Counted from the first letter of the stretch, positions 52,346-63,097 are shown. The stretch is DNA of 64,000 nt from Paulinella micropora (GCA_019918135.1 WBZZ01000026.1:25001-89000), one strand, 5' to 3'. The notes: generated by a model not told the origin, from the letters alone. A program made the numbers and translations.

Positions 52346-52513
52346 GCACTCGTATAAATGTATTTTATACCACGAACTTTCGCTGGCACAGATTAAAGGA
52401 ACCGCATCATCAAAACTAACACACCAATCACTCATAGGCTTATACACACATTTAAATTTAGTTTCTATTCCTTTCTGAATACAATAAGCACACGCATCTC
52501 GCTTTGTTTTGAT
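52331..52513 (-). pseudogene. Small Cys-containing gene fragment, minus strand
   Basis: About 60 codons without an ATG: RDACAYCIQKGIETKFKCVY, KPMSDWCVSFDDAVPLICAS and a C-terminal HLYEC. Codon use is AT-rich like the fossil element. The 3' end overlaps that of the membrane protein. It is probably a remnant of a small viral gene. Confidence 0.35.
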
Positions 52514-52633
52514 TTACTCTGCTATAAAAGTCGCAGGCAGTCCGCGAAATAGCAGAGCACACAAACAAGAATATTAAAATCATTTTTTTTTGCATATCAA
52601 AGATTTCTTTAAAATCTATGTATATCATATAGT

Positions 52634-53395
52634 ATGTCGGAGTTCAAATACCAAAAGATTGTTTTTCTAAGCAATGATTTTGTGGGGAGCAAAACATTTA
52701 ATAAAAATATTCAAATGTCATTCACGCGAACCAAAATGAATGCTAAGTTTAGACTTTTGAATGACAAAGGGCGAAAACTTAAAACTTGCGTTGATTGTAG
52801 AATAAGAAATAAAAGAAATGCTGAAAAATGAAAATGTGAGCATGAAAGAGTAAAAAACACATGTAAAGAGTGTGGAAGAGTGTCAATATGTGAACACAAT
52901 AGACAAAGAGGCACATGTAAAGAATGTGGAGGAGGGTCAATATGCGAACATAAGAAAGTAAAAAGCAGGTGTAAAGAGTGCGGTGGTGGGTCAATTTGCG
53001 AACATAATATACAAAGAAACACATGTAAAAATTGTGGAGGAAGCCAAATATGCAAACATAATAAACATAGAAGTGTATGTAAAATATGCGACCCTCAGGG
53101 AAATTTAACAAGTAATATAAGGCGAAGGATTAATACCGCTCTCAAGACAGATAAAAAAGAAAAATCTATTGATTATGTAGGATGTTCCATTGAAGAGTTT
53201 AAATCACACATTGAAAAGCAATTTAAGGAAGGAATAACATGGGATAATTACGGCAAATGGCATATTGACCACATTACTCCACTAAAATATGACAATCCAA
53301 CATTAGAAGACACAATTAAAAGACTACATTTTACGAACACACAACCATTATGGGCGGAAGAAAATATTGCTAAAAGAAATAGATTTATAGGTTAA
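52634..53395 (+). pseudogene. Cys-repeat HNH-type endonuclease of the fossil (broken)
   Basis: Five to six tandem modules of CEHxxxRxxCKECGGGSI type (about 20 residues each) form a zinc-binding array. They are followed by an HNH-like nuclease part: VGCSIEEFKSHIEKQF, TWDNYGKWHIDHITPL, HFTNTQPLWAEENIAKRN. This architecture is common in mimivirids and virophages. About one break is suspected. Confidence 0.65.
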
Positions 53396-53401
53396 TATAA
53401 G

Positions 53402-54217
53402 ATGGAGAAGTTGAATAACGTAAAGGTTAGACCAGTTAAGCAGGATGGTGAAGGTAATAAACAGGCAAAAGGTTATAAATTATTCAACGAGCCGTATGCC
53501 AATATATTTCTACTTGCCAGAAAAAAGAGCGGTAAAACAACAGCACTCTTTGAAATACTGAAACGGACGACAGACAGAAAGACCCGTATTGTCATTACTG
53601 CTTCAACAATACACAAGGACTACATTTATAAAGCAATGGTAAAGCACTTTAAGAACAGGGGAAACCCTATGGCGATTTATACCTTTCTTAAATCAGATGG
53701 TGTAAATGTCATTGATTATGAACTTGACAAATTAAACAGTCATGATGAGCATCACGAAGGAGAAGTAAAACAGGACAAAGATGAAATAGAAAAACCGCAA
53801 TTTTTATACTTTGGAAAAGAAAAGAACAGAGCGCCGCGGAGGCACCAAAAGAACGACCAAGTAAGTATATTTCGCCAGAGGTTGTTTTTGTTTTGGACGA
53901 TTTAAGAAGTGGATTAAGAGACAAGTCCGTAAGTGATTTGTTAAAGAAGAACAGACACTACGAATCAAAGGTGATTATGTCAAGTCAGTATCTTAACGAC
54001 CTAGTACGGCCAGAAGCCATTAAGCAGTTAGATTATTTATTAATCTTTCCAGGACAATCTCAGGATAGAACTCGTGTATAAGTACTTAGATTTATCATTC
54101 AACTTTGATTACTTTCTGGAAAAGTATCATGAGGCTACAAAGGAACGATTTAATTTTCTTTATGTTTCAAGTGTTGATGATGAGTTAAGAAAAAAATTTG
54201 CCTATCGCTTGCGATAA
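53402..54217 (+). pseudogene. A32-like (FtsK/HerA) genome-packaging ATPase of the fossil (broken)
   Basis: Walker A appears as ARKKSGKTTALF near residue 45 and Walker B as VVFVLDDL further on. A sensor-like IMSSQYLNDLVRPEA follows. Size and order fit the packaging ATPase of Polinton-like viruses and virophages, which pumps DNA into capsids. About two breaks are suspected. This is the strongest evidence for the class of the element. Confidence 0.7.
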
Positions 54218-54871
54218 TGATTTTAATCAACTACCGCCTGAAATAATATTTTTATAATTATTTTTCCATGTATATTATATACCAGTATAACTAAACATTC
54301 GACAATCTTGGGGGTATCCCTTTTTCCGAAATTTTCCATGAAGTATATGGACTTTTTTGAAAACGTGTGGAAATGAAAGGAAATGAATTCCCTGATTGCA
54401 GAACATATAAAAATAATATTAAAATATGTTTTTATTAATTGTAATACACTTTAACTTCATCTTCAGAGGTGGGCAGGAACCGGTCCGACACTGTAATTTT
54501 TCTACTTTTTCGTAGTCCCGGCTACCATGAATCTATGATGATAACAATGCCGAACATGCAGAATTTGCTTTTACTGTTTATTCTTGCTTATATTAAGCAT
54601 TTTACTATATTAAGACATGGTTTTACCTTCAAAAAATTCTGTTTGCCCGCTGTGACGTACGCTGGTACGTAGAGGGGGGAGGGGGGGGGGGGGGGGGTGG
54701 GGGGGGGGAATGGGTCGGAGGGAGGACGCTTCACATCAGATTCTGTTGCATTATCAGAGTTAAACAAATTTCTAATTTCAGTTTTTAGAAGAAGCGTTAC
54801 AGTTGCAGTTGCCCTAGACAAAAACCATTATGAAAAAGTCGGACCCAGAAAAATTCATTCAAAAAAAATAA
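54218..54871. other. AT-rich spacer and G run
   Basis: No gene. AT-rich to 54650, then a G-rich run (54666-54710). The right boundary of the fossil element must lie here; no terminal repeat or target duplication was found. Confidence 0.4.
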
Positions 54872-56945
54872 TCACATACGACCACGTCCACGTCCACGTC
54901 CACGTCCACCCGCAGCACGACGTGCGCGGCGACGTCCGCGCAAACGGATTCCTGAGTTACGCATTCTCCAACTTGCGTCGGAGCGATCTGAATCATCTAC
55001 AATATGGATAGCATCATGTTAAGGAGGAGAAGAAGAAGAAGAAGAAGAAGAAGAAGAAGAAGAAGAAGAAGAAGAAGAAGAAGAAGAAGAAGAAGAAGAA
55101 GAAGAAAACTAATACCATGCTTTTCTTCCTCTGAACCAGAAGATCGATCAGACGATGAGTCAGTTGATGAACTGGAAGATGAAGTATCAGATAAGTCATC
55201 CTCTGAATCTGCCACTGGTTCTGCAGGCTGAGCAGCACCAAGCTCTTCTTCCTCAGGGAACCCACAGTCGCATCGTTCGAAATGGTTCCACGCTTGTTCA
55301 ATAAGCTCTGCCTTCTTGAACTGTTTCCGATCGGAGTTTTGCGTTGCAACACCATGCATTCTCATCCATGATTTCAATTCGCTAACTACCATCTGCTTGG
55401 ACGCAAATTGCTTTTTTTCCTCTGACGATCTTAGCAACGTGAGAATTTTCCGCCAAGGCTCAGAAGCATTTCCAAATGCTAAATCCTGCTCCTGCTTTTC
55501 TTCGCTAGTAAGCTGTCTTGCACCACGCCATCTCGGGTGAGCTGGAGGACGTCCTTCATTAACAAAATAAGTGCGTGGTAAGGACAGCAGCTCTTCATCG
55601 GTCAAACGCGTAAGTGCGTTCATTTTCTCCTGTCGTTCTTGAGGCAACTCCATCCAATTTACAGGTAGCTCGTCGATCAATCGAAATTCTGCTCTCCATT
55701 CCTTGCCTTTTGCATCGACACAGGACATATGAGCAGGACGGCCGGGCAGGCCGCCTTCGAAGTAATCTCCATCCACCTCTACTCTGGTCAAATTTCCACC
55801 TGCTAACATTTCCTCCACATGTGCTCGCTCATCCGGCCCTAGGTATTTAGTAGCCAAAGCACGACGCATCCGCTTCCACTTAAGTCAATACTGCTGACCG
55901 ACGCTAAAAGTTCAACCTTTGCTTCATGAAGCAAGGAAATTGACTTAAGTGGAAGCGGATGTTCTTTCTCAGGAACGATGAAACATACATGACCAATGTC
56001 AGTCTCGAACAGGAAAACTGGGATTTTAGCTCCTTCCTTGGCAGCCTCTTTCAACCAGACCGGATGTGCATCGCTTGGCAGCGTAGCTATCTCTAGGTCT
56101 GGATTAGGTGCATAGCTGAGCAAAATCTCTTGATCTTTCGATATTGCGGTGGTGACAGTCACAATAGGAGTACCCTTGCTGACCTGACATTATTTACAAC
56201 AATATTTATAGAAAAAATACAACACACGTAACAAAAACTTACATTGCATGGATGTATGTAACAACTAACATAATTTACCTTCACGGAAATTGTGCTGGTA
56301 GTCTCCAGCATTTACATTTGTTGCATTTCTCGTGCGTAATTTCCTCCGTCATTATTCTTTTATATATCTTTATGTCTTTAACATGAATTCATTTTATCCG
56401 AGAAATTCCAATCACACAACAATTCTTCCCGCTAAATTTCCTGTATCAATATTTCCGCTGTCAGTTACAAGGACTTTAAATGTATATTGTCCGTCTATCC
56501 ATCCAACGACACCCAAATTATAACTTAGGTTTGAAATGTTTGCTATATTACTATCTGCAAATGTGCCAATAATTCCAATTCTGTCCACATAAAGAATTCT
56601 GGTTTTGGTTTCCGTCTGGTCGTTCGTATAATGAATAAACTTCGGCAAGTGTCATCGTCGAGCTTGTTGAACCCTTGCGATGAAGAGTTGATGAGATGCA
56701 TTGCATTCCTGCTCGATTCGTTAATGAATTTAATTGGATGCATCCCTGTTTGCAGGGAACTCCCAATTTTCATAGTGAAATGATCAGAAAATGCAGCATG
56801 ATCTGCAGCACGCAAAGACTTTCCTCCTGGTTCGAGGAGCCCAAGCTGAAAAGAAGGAGGAAGGTATTTATCAGCAAAGACTCCGTAGCCACCACCACGG
56901 TGTGCCACATATATCGGCGCCTTGCTAGCCCTCAGCATGGCATAC
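54872..56945 (-). CDS. SET-domain protein gene, intron-containing, with RG-rich tail (incomplete)
   Basis: The exon starting at 56945 (acceptor ACTTTAG) gives APIYVAHRGGGYGVFADKYL and MHPIKFINESSRNA, the GxG and NHxxxPN-like motifs of SET methyltransferase folds. The exon from 56183 (acceptor AATGTCAG) gives GTPIVTVTTAISKDQEILLS then YAPNP, the C-terminal SET motif. Further down are a helical region (ELKSWMRMHGVATQNS), a Ser/Asp tract, a (TTC)n-containing intron (55003 to about 55107) and a last exon, DDSDRSDASWRMRNSG, ending in RRRARRAAGGRGRGRGRGRM. Frames change near 55868-55960 and the middle intron holds foreign AT-rich DNA, so the copy may be impaired. The 5' end lies beyond 56945 and was not found. 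Confidence 0.55.
55868..55960. repeat. Perfect 22-bp inverted repeat in SET gene
   Basis: ATCCGCTTCCACTTAAGTCA plus AT at 55868-55889 is exactly complementary to 55939-55960, around a 49-base loop. It lies where the coding frame changes, so it may mark a small rearrangement. Confidence 0.75.
56390..56640 (-). other. AT-rich foreign-looking segment in SET gene intron
   Basis: A minus-strand frame reads RILYVDRIGIIGTFADSN, GVVGWIDGQYTFKVLV and NIDTGNLAGRIVV. Codon use and style resemble the AT-rich fibre gene of the fossil, not the SET exons on both sides. TATATAAAAG lies beyond its end (56360). It may be a scrap of virus-like DNA; family uncertain. Confidence 0.3.
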
Positions 56946-56949
56946 CTAA

Positions 56950-57249
<300 letters not shown>

Positions 57250-57344
57250 AGATTTATCAGTCAATTGGCCTTTGATCCTGTCGGACATGTGCCTCCATTG
57301 GTAGCACGGGGCCGTTCGGTGACGCGGCTCCGCTCCAAAGACTC

Positions 57345-57386
<42 letters not shown>

Positions 57387-57387
<1 letters not shown>

Positions 57388-57659
57388 GTGCTTCTCTGTC
57401 AATGGCTGATGCATTTCTGCACATGCGCCTCCATCGTCTCACCCGTGAGGGGAGTACGAAGAATTGACGATAAGCTCTAATGACACCCCCGCAAGGGCAG
57501 TTCCAACACTTCCAGACGGGCCGGTATGTTCAATGAAAATACTGGTCCAGAGAAATAGACCGGTATGTTCAATGAAAATACCGGTGGCACCGACGGGAAT
57601 CGAACTGGCGACAGGGCCCAGATGGTAGAACTTGACCACTGGGCTATCACGGTGTCCAC

Positions 57660-57660
<1 letters not shown>
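57387..57660 (-). mobile_element. tRNA-derived SINE, full copy
   Basis: Read on the minus strand it begins GGACACCGTGATAGCCCAGT with A box TAGCCCAGTGG and B box GTTCGATTC, then a non-tRNA body to GACAGAGAAGCACT and (ATT)n. It shares the internal 47-base duplication (TATTTTCATTGAACATACCG twice) with the copy at 62346. Confidence 0.8.
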
Positions 57661-57709
<49 letters not shown>

Positions 57710-57711
<2 letters not shown>

Positions 57712-57834
57712 GTGCTTCTCAGTCAATGGCGAATGCATTTCTGCACATGTGCCTCCATCGTCTCACCCGTGAGGGGAGTACGAAGATTTGACGATAGGCT
57801 CTACTGACACCCCCGCAAGGCAGCTCCAAGCAAC
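57710..57834 (-). mobile_element. SINE, 3' half only
   Basis: Body from GCTTGGAGCTGCCTTGCGGG to GACTGAGAAGCACT without the tRNA head. Sequence is closest to the copy at 61033. The 5' truncation fits L1-like reverse transcription. Confidence 0.7.
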
Positions 57835-57922
<88 letters not shown>

Positions 57923-57931
57923 TATTGAAGA

Positions 57932-59134
57932 GGAAATGCAAAATCATGCCGGTCAGTTTCACAAACTTTTGTGCAGAGTTTTTTCCACAGATTGTTGTGT
58001 ACAGAAGAAAAGAATAGCATTCCCGCTCATTCTGAGCTGGGAAAAGAGCGGGAATGCTGTTACATCTTCTCGAAATGTCATGCTCTCAATAAAATCTCTG
58101 CACAAAAGTTTGCAAAACAGCAATCCAAAAACGAGTTTCATCGAATTGCTGGTTTGTGAAAAATAGATTAAGCTGGGTCGTGCAATGTTAGGAAATGACA
58201 TTTATAGCTTCAACAAACACGTTGCAGCAGAAACATGCAAGGGATGACATGAGTTGAGAGTACGTACTAGGAAGGAAATGCAAAATCATGCCGGTCGGTT
58301 TTCACAAACTTTTGTGCAGAGTTTTTTCCATAGATTGTTGTGTACAGAAGAAAAGAATAGCATTCCCGCTCATTCTGAGCTGGGAAAAGAGCGGGAATGC
58401 TGTTACATCTTCTCGTAATGTCATGCTCTTAATAAAATCTCTGCACAAAAGTTTGCAAAACAGCAGTCCGAAAACGAGTTTCATCGAATTGCTGGTTTGT
58501 GAAAAATAGATTAAGCTGGGTCGTGCAATGTTAGGAAATGACATTTATAGCTTCAACAAACACGTTATAGCAGAAACATGCAAGGGATGACATGAGTTGA
58601 GAGTACGTAGGAAGGAAATGCAAAATCATGCCGGTCGGTTTTCACAAACTTTTGTGCAGAGTTTTTTCCACAGATTGTTGTGTACAGAAAAAAAGAATAG
58701 CATTCCCGCTCATTCTGAGCTGGGAAAAGAGCGGGAATGCTGTTACATTTTCTCGAAATATCATGTTCTCAATAAAATCTCTGCACAAAAGTTTGCAAAA
58801 CAGCAATCCAAAAACGAGTTTCATCGAATTGCTGGTTTATGAAAAATAGATTAAGCTGGGTCGTGCAATGTTAGGAAATGACATTTATAGCTTCAACAAA
58901 CACGTTATAGCAGAAACATGCAAGGGATGACATGAGTTGAGAGTACGTAGGAAGGAAATGCAAAATCATGCCGGTCGCTTTTCACAAACTTTTGTGCAGA
59001 GTTTTTTCCACAGATTGTTGTGTACAGAAAAAAAGAATAGCATTCCCGCTCATTCTGAGCTGGGGAAAGAGCGGGAATGCTGTTACATCTTCTCGAAATG
59101 TCATGCTCTTAATAAAATCTCTGCACAAAAGTTT
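57932..59134 (+). repeat. Tandem foldback repeat, 340-bp period, 3.5 copies
   Basis: Units start near 57932, 58274, 58614 and 58954 (GGAAATGCAAAATCATGCCG). Each has nested inverted repeats: CAAACTTTTGTGCAGAG ... CTCTGCACAAAAGTTTG (17 bp, exact) and inside it AGCATTCCCGCTC ... GAGCGGGAATGCT (13 bp, exact). Units differ at only a few bases, so the array is young. The last unit stops right after the second long arm. Confidence 0.85.
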
Positions 59135-59265
59135 GATAATAACACGACCCTTTTTCCACACGTTCAAATTTCAGACCGGCCCGAGAAAAATTTTAAGGTT
59201 GAAGGCGCTGACTGGTAGTTATGTCTTTGGAATTCAACTCATTTTGCTCGTTTGTCAACGTGTAG

Positions 59266-60407
59266 GATCACTTTCTGACTCTGGCATGTCTACGAAGCAC
59301 ATTGCCAAGACTCTGCAAGCCATTCTCAAAAATTCGCGTGGGGAATTGTTCCTTAAAATCAACGGGTCTGCAGACGTGCTGCCCTTTGATTGTGTGGAGA
59401 TTCCCCACGCCGTCTTTTGCAAGCATGATCTGGTATATGCTTGCTCACTTACTTACTTACTTATTTATTTAATGTGCAACATGCAGGGCAAAGGCGATTT
59501 GGAGGAGTTGGTCCGCGGCTTCAGCTACACCTGGAATGCACAAGGTATTATGTATGTATGTATGTATTTATAATGCATGCATCGTAGGGATCCTGCTCAA
59601 GAATAAGCCTGTGCCCTGGGACGACGGATTGGGAGAAGCTCCTCCCGCAAAAAGGCAGAAGAGACAGGAGAAGGAGAAGGAGAAGGAGAAGAAGGAGAAG
59701 CAAAAAAAGAAGGACAAAGGGAAGGAGAAGGAGAAGGAGAAGAAGAAGGAGGAGGAGAAGAAGAAGAAGGAGGAGAAGAAGAAGAAGAAGGATGAAAAGG
59801 AGAAGAAGGAGGAGGAGAAGAAGAAGAAGGAGGAGGAGGAGAAGAAGAAGAAGAAGAAGGAGGAGGAGGAGAAGAAGAAGAAGAAGGAGGAGGAGCAGAA
59901 GAAGAAGAAGAAGAAGAAGGAGGAGAAGAAGAAGAAGAAGAAGAGGGAGAAGGAGGAGGAGGAGGAGGAGAAGAAGAAGAAGAAGAAGGAGGAGGAGGAG
60001 AAGGAGAAGAAGGAGGAGGAGAAGAAGAAGAAGGAGGAGGAGGAGGAGAAGGAGGAGGAGAAGAAGAAGAAGAAGAAGGAGGAGGAGGAGAAGAAGAAGA
60101 AGGAGGAGGAGGAGAAGAAGAAGAAGGAGGAGGAGGAGAAGAAGAAGAAGGAGGAGGAGAAGAAGAAGAAGGAGGAGGAGGAGAGGAAGAAGAAGAAGGA
60201 GGAGGAGGAGGAGAGGAAGAAGAAGGAGGAAGAGGAGAGGAAGAAGGAGGAGGAAGAGAGGAAGAAGATGGAGGAGGAGGAGAGGAAGAAGAAGGAAGAG
60301 GAGGATGACCAGCTGAGTGGGTTTCCCCCTCTGGATTCGGGGAAGGTTCGCGTGTGGGCCCACAAAGGAATTTTCACATTCCTATCCGGATTAGATTATC
60401 AAGACTG
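59266..60407 (+). CDS. Host gene with long Lys/Glu tract, three exons seen
   Basis: Exons 59266-59432, 59487-59544 and 59588-60407; all junctions are GT-AG and in phase. The introns are short (54 and 43 bases) and made of ACTT or TATG repeats. Exon 1 gives SLSDSGMSTKHIAKTLQAIL and PFDCVEIPHAVFCKHDL; exon 2 GKGDLEELVRGFSYTWNAQ; exon 3 KNKPVPWDDGLGEAPPAKRQ, then about 210 residues of nearly pure Lys and Glu, then PPLDSGKVRVWAHKGIFTF and LSGLDYQDW. The next intron starts with (ATT)n. The 5' exons and 3' end are not found. The family is unknown; the charged tract suggests a long single helix or a disordered linker. Confidence 0.6.
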
Positions 60408-60422
60408 GTATTATTATTATTA

Positions 60423-60489
<67 letters not shown>

Positions 60490-60491
<2 letters not shown>

Positions 60492-60665
60492 GGGAGTACA
60501 TAGGCCATCGGTCCTTTCCATGGGCTGATTGGTATAAAGCTCCTAGAGTAATGTTCTATGCCGTCACTTCCTTTATTCCACCGATTGGTGTGGAGACTTT
60601 CCTTATGGAATGGAGGACTGGATGCACATGGCCTTTTGGCTCAGCAATTGGCAGGAGATACACTA

Positions 60666-60747
<82 letters not shown>

Positions 60748-60905
60748 TGGATACTGTAGCATAGTTTACAGAAAGGAGTTAGTTACTAGCTTTAGTATAG
60801 TTAGCTAGTGTGTGTGGCCTTCTATCAGTGAGCCTTTCCCTGTCTTTTTTTTTCGAGTATAATCCCTCTAACGGGAAGCGCTGTCATTTTTTTTAAATTT
60901 CATAC
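60490..60905 (+). mobile_element. Interspersed repeat family 3, full copy
   Basis: Front part 60490-60662 (AGGGAGTACATAGGCCATCG to GGCTCAGCAATTGGCAG), an inner (ATT)n tract, rear part about 60750-60905 ending GGGAAGCGCTGTCATTTTTT. A second copy lies at 63098-63530 with about 97% identity. No coding capacity, A or B box was found. Confidence 0.7.
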
Positions 60906-61026
<121 letters not shown>

Positions 61027-61032
61027 TATTAT

Positions 61033-61273
61033 GTGGCACCGCGATAGCCCAGTGGTTAAGGTCTACCATCTGGGACCTGTCGCCAGTTCGATTCCCGTCG
61101 GTGCCAGTATTTTCAAAGGATATTTTCTTTGAAAGTATTGGTCTGTCTGGAAGGCTTGGAGCTGCCTTGCGGGGATGTCAGTAGAGCCTATAGTCAAATC
61201 TTCGTACTCCCCTCGCGGGTGAGACGATGGAGGCACATGTGCAGAAATGCATTCGCCATTGACTGAGAAGCAC

Positions 61274-61275
<2 letters not shown>
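61033..61275 (+). mobile_element. tRNA-derived SINE, full copy (best tRNA head)
   Basis: The head GTGGCACCGCGATAGCCCAG... has A box TAGCCCAGTGG and B box GTTCGATTC, both exact matches to the Pol III consensus. GGCACCG and CGGTGCC form a complete 7-bp acceptor stem about 70 bases apart. The body runs to GACTGAGAAGCACT, and (ATT)n follows. There is no proper anticodon arm, so it is not a functional tRNA. Confidence 0.85.
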
Positions 61276-61350
<75 letters not shown>

Positions 61351-61351
<1 letters not shown>

Positions 61352-61582
61352 GGACACCGTGATAGCCCAGTGGTCAAGTTCTACCATCTGGGCCCTGTCG
61401 CCAGTTCGATTCCCGTCGGTGCCACCAGTATTTTCATTGAACATACCGGTCCGTCTGGAAGTGTTGGAACTGCCCTTGCGGGGTTGTCATTAGAGCCTAT
61501 CGTCAATTCTTCGTACTCTCCTCACGGGTGAGACGATGGAGGCGCATGTGCAGATTTGCATCAGCCATTGACAGAGAAGCAC

Positions 61583-61583
<1 letters not shown>
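61351..61583 (+). mobile_element. tRNA-derived SINE, full copy
   Basis: Same family; the head starts TGGACACCGTGATAGCCCAG, B box intact, body to GACAGAGAAGCAC, (ATT)n tail. It differs from the 61033 copy by about 10%, so two subfamilies exist. Confidence 0.8.
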
Positions 61584-61613
<30 letters not shown>

Positions 61614-61614
<1 letters not shown>

Positions 61615-61744
61615 GTCTGGAAGTGTTGGAACTGCCCTTGCGGGGGTGTCATTAGAGCTTATCGTCAATTCTTCGTACTCCCCTCACGGGTGAGACGATG
61701 GAGGCGCATGTGCAGAAATGCATCAGCCATTGACAGAGAAGCAC

Positions 61745-61745
<1 letters not shown>
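61614..61745 (+). mobile_element. SINE, 3' half only
   Basis: It starts inside the body at CGTCTGGAAGTGTTGGAACT and ends GACAGAGAAGCAC with an (ATT)n tail. The tRNA head is absent, as in the copy at 57710. Confidence 0.75.
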
Positions 61746-61785
<40 letters not shown>

Positions 61786-61809
61786 GCTTTTTCTTCTGTT
61801 CCTCTTTTA

Positions 61810-61859
<50 letters not shown>

Positions 61860-61863
<4 letters not shown>

Positions 61864-62267
61864 CCCAATGGCCTCAAGGCGTTAAACTGTGACGCTAACT
61901 CATAACCCTTTGGTGGTAGATGCTGGGGAGGAGGGTCGTTGCGCGCGTAAAAGATCTTAAACTCCGCATATGCTGGTTGATAGCCCAGGACCCAGCAGAC
62001 ACCAGATTGTTATGGGTGGGGTTTTGAGGCAGCTCTAGCAACCGCGCTTGGTGTATGCACTTGCACATTCGGTGACGTCTTGCAAGAGGTTGCTGGGACT
62101 GCGGAATAACCTCGGCTTAGTGCAGTCTTGCCCTCAGGAGCTCCATCGGTGGCCCCGATCATCAGGCGAGAGACTGACACGGGGGGGTGGAGGACCTCGA
62201 AAAAGGGTATTGGAGGCTTATGTCCGTTGAGGATATGCCATTAGCTGCATCAGTACGCCTCAGATAT

Positions 62268-62271
<4 letters not shown>
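61860..62271 (+). mobile_element. Interspersed repeat family 2, copy 1
   Basis: 412 bases from CAGCCCAATGGCCTCAAGGC to GTACGCCTCAGATATAG, bordered by (ATT)n on both sides. It is about 99% identical to 62670-63082. The start resembles a degenerate A box (CAGCCCAATGG), but no B box is seen. It has no coding capacity. Confidence 0.8.
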
Positions 62272-62345
<74 letters not shown>

Positions 62346-62616
62346 TATGGACACCGTGATAGCCCAGTGGTCAAGTTCTACCATCTGGGCCCTGTCGCCA
62401 GTTCGATTCCCGTCGGTGCCACCAGTATTTTCATTGAACATACCGGTCTATTTCTGGACCAGTATTTTCATTGAACATACCGGCCCGTCTGGAAGTGTTG
62501 GAACTGCCCTTGCGGGGGTGTCATTAGAGCTTATCGTCAATTCTTCGTACTCCCCTCACGGGTGAGACGATGGAGGCGCATGTGCAGAAATGCATCAGCC
62601 ATTGACAGAGAAGCAC

Positions 62617-62618
<2 letters not shown>
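62346..62618 (+). mobile_element. tRNA-derived SINE, full copy with inner duplication
   Basis: A and B boxes are exact. The piece CCAGTATTTTCATTGAACAT is present twice, as in the minus-strand copy at 57387, so these two form a subfamily. (ATT)n tracts lie on both sides. Confidence 0.8.
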
Positions 62619-62669
<51 letters not shown>

Positions 62670-62674
<5 letters not shown>

Positions 62675-63082
62675 CCCAATGGCCTCAAGGCGTTAAACTG
62701 TGACGCCAACTCATAACCCTTTGGTGGTAGATGCTGGGGAGGAGGGTTGTTGCGCGCGTAAAAGATCTTAAACTCCGCATATGCTGGTTGATAGCCCAGG
62801 ACCCAGCAGACACCAGATTGTTATGGGTGGGGTTTCGAGGCAGCTCTAGCAACCGCGCTTGGTGTATGCACTTGCACATTCGGTGACGTCTTGCAAGAGG
62901 TTGCTGGGACTGCGGAATAACCTCGGCTTAGTGCAGTCTTGCCCTCAGGAGCTCCATCGGTGGCCCCGATCATCAGGCGAGAGACTGACACGGGGGGGTG
63001 GAGGACCTCGAAAAAGGGTATTGGAGGCTTATGTCCGTTGAGGATATGCCATTAGCTGCATCAGTACGCCTCAGATATAGTA
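62670..63082 (+). mobile_element. Interspersed repeat family 2, copy 2
   Basis: It differs from copy 1 at only a few positions over 412 bases. It is followed by a very short (ATT)n and then at once by family 3. Confidence 0.8.
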
Positions 63083-63097
63083 TTATTATTATTATTT

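Larger units (their letters stand above)
48115..54217. mobile_element. Polinton-like-virus / virophage-like fossil, partial and broken
   Basis: GC content drops sharply at about 48115 and rises again near 54.3-54.6 kb. The content is typical of virophages and Polinton-like viruses: fibre with an S74-type end, small membrane protein, Cys-repeat HNH protein, A32-like packaging ATPase. Major and minor capsid genes, protease, polymerase and integrase are not seen, and no terminal repeats were found. About seven or more breaks are spread over the genes, so it is a fossil, probably not very old, because long open stretches survive. The left edge cuts a gene and abuts R2 DNA. Confidence 0.7.

Noticed and set aside
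54337-54672. Small ORF at 54469-54672 with hydrophobic stretch
   Set aside because: AT-rich spacer, no context, ends in a G run; not better than chance.
59548-60363. Antisense and alternative-frame ORFs over the Lys/Glu exon (poly-Leu, poly-Ser/Phe, poly-Arg)
   Set aside because: They are shadows of the purine-rich tract; only the plus-strand frame has spliced, ordinary sequence on both sides.
61033-61107. Functional tRNA gene
   Set aside because: The acceptor stem and both promoter boxes are good, but no proper anticodon arm can be folded, and the sequence is repeated with a common non-tRNA body, so it is a SINE head.
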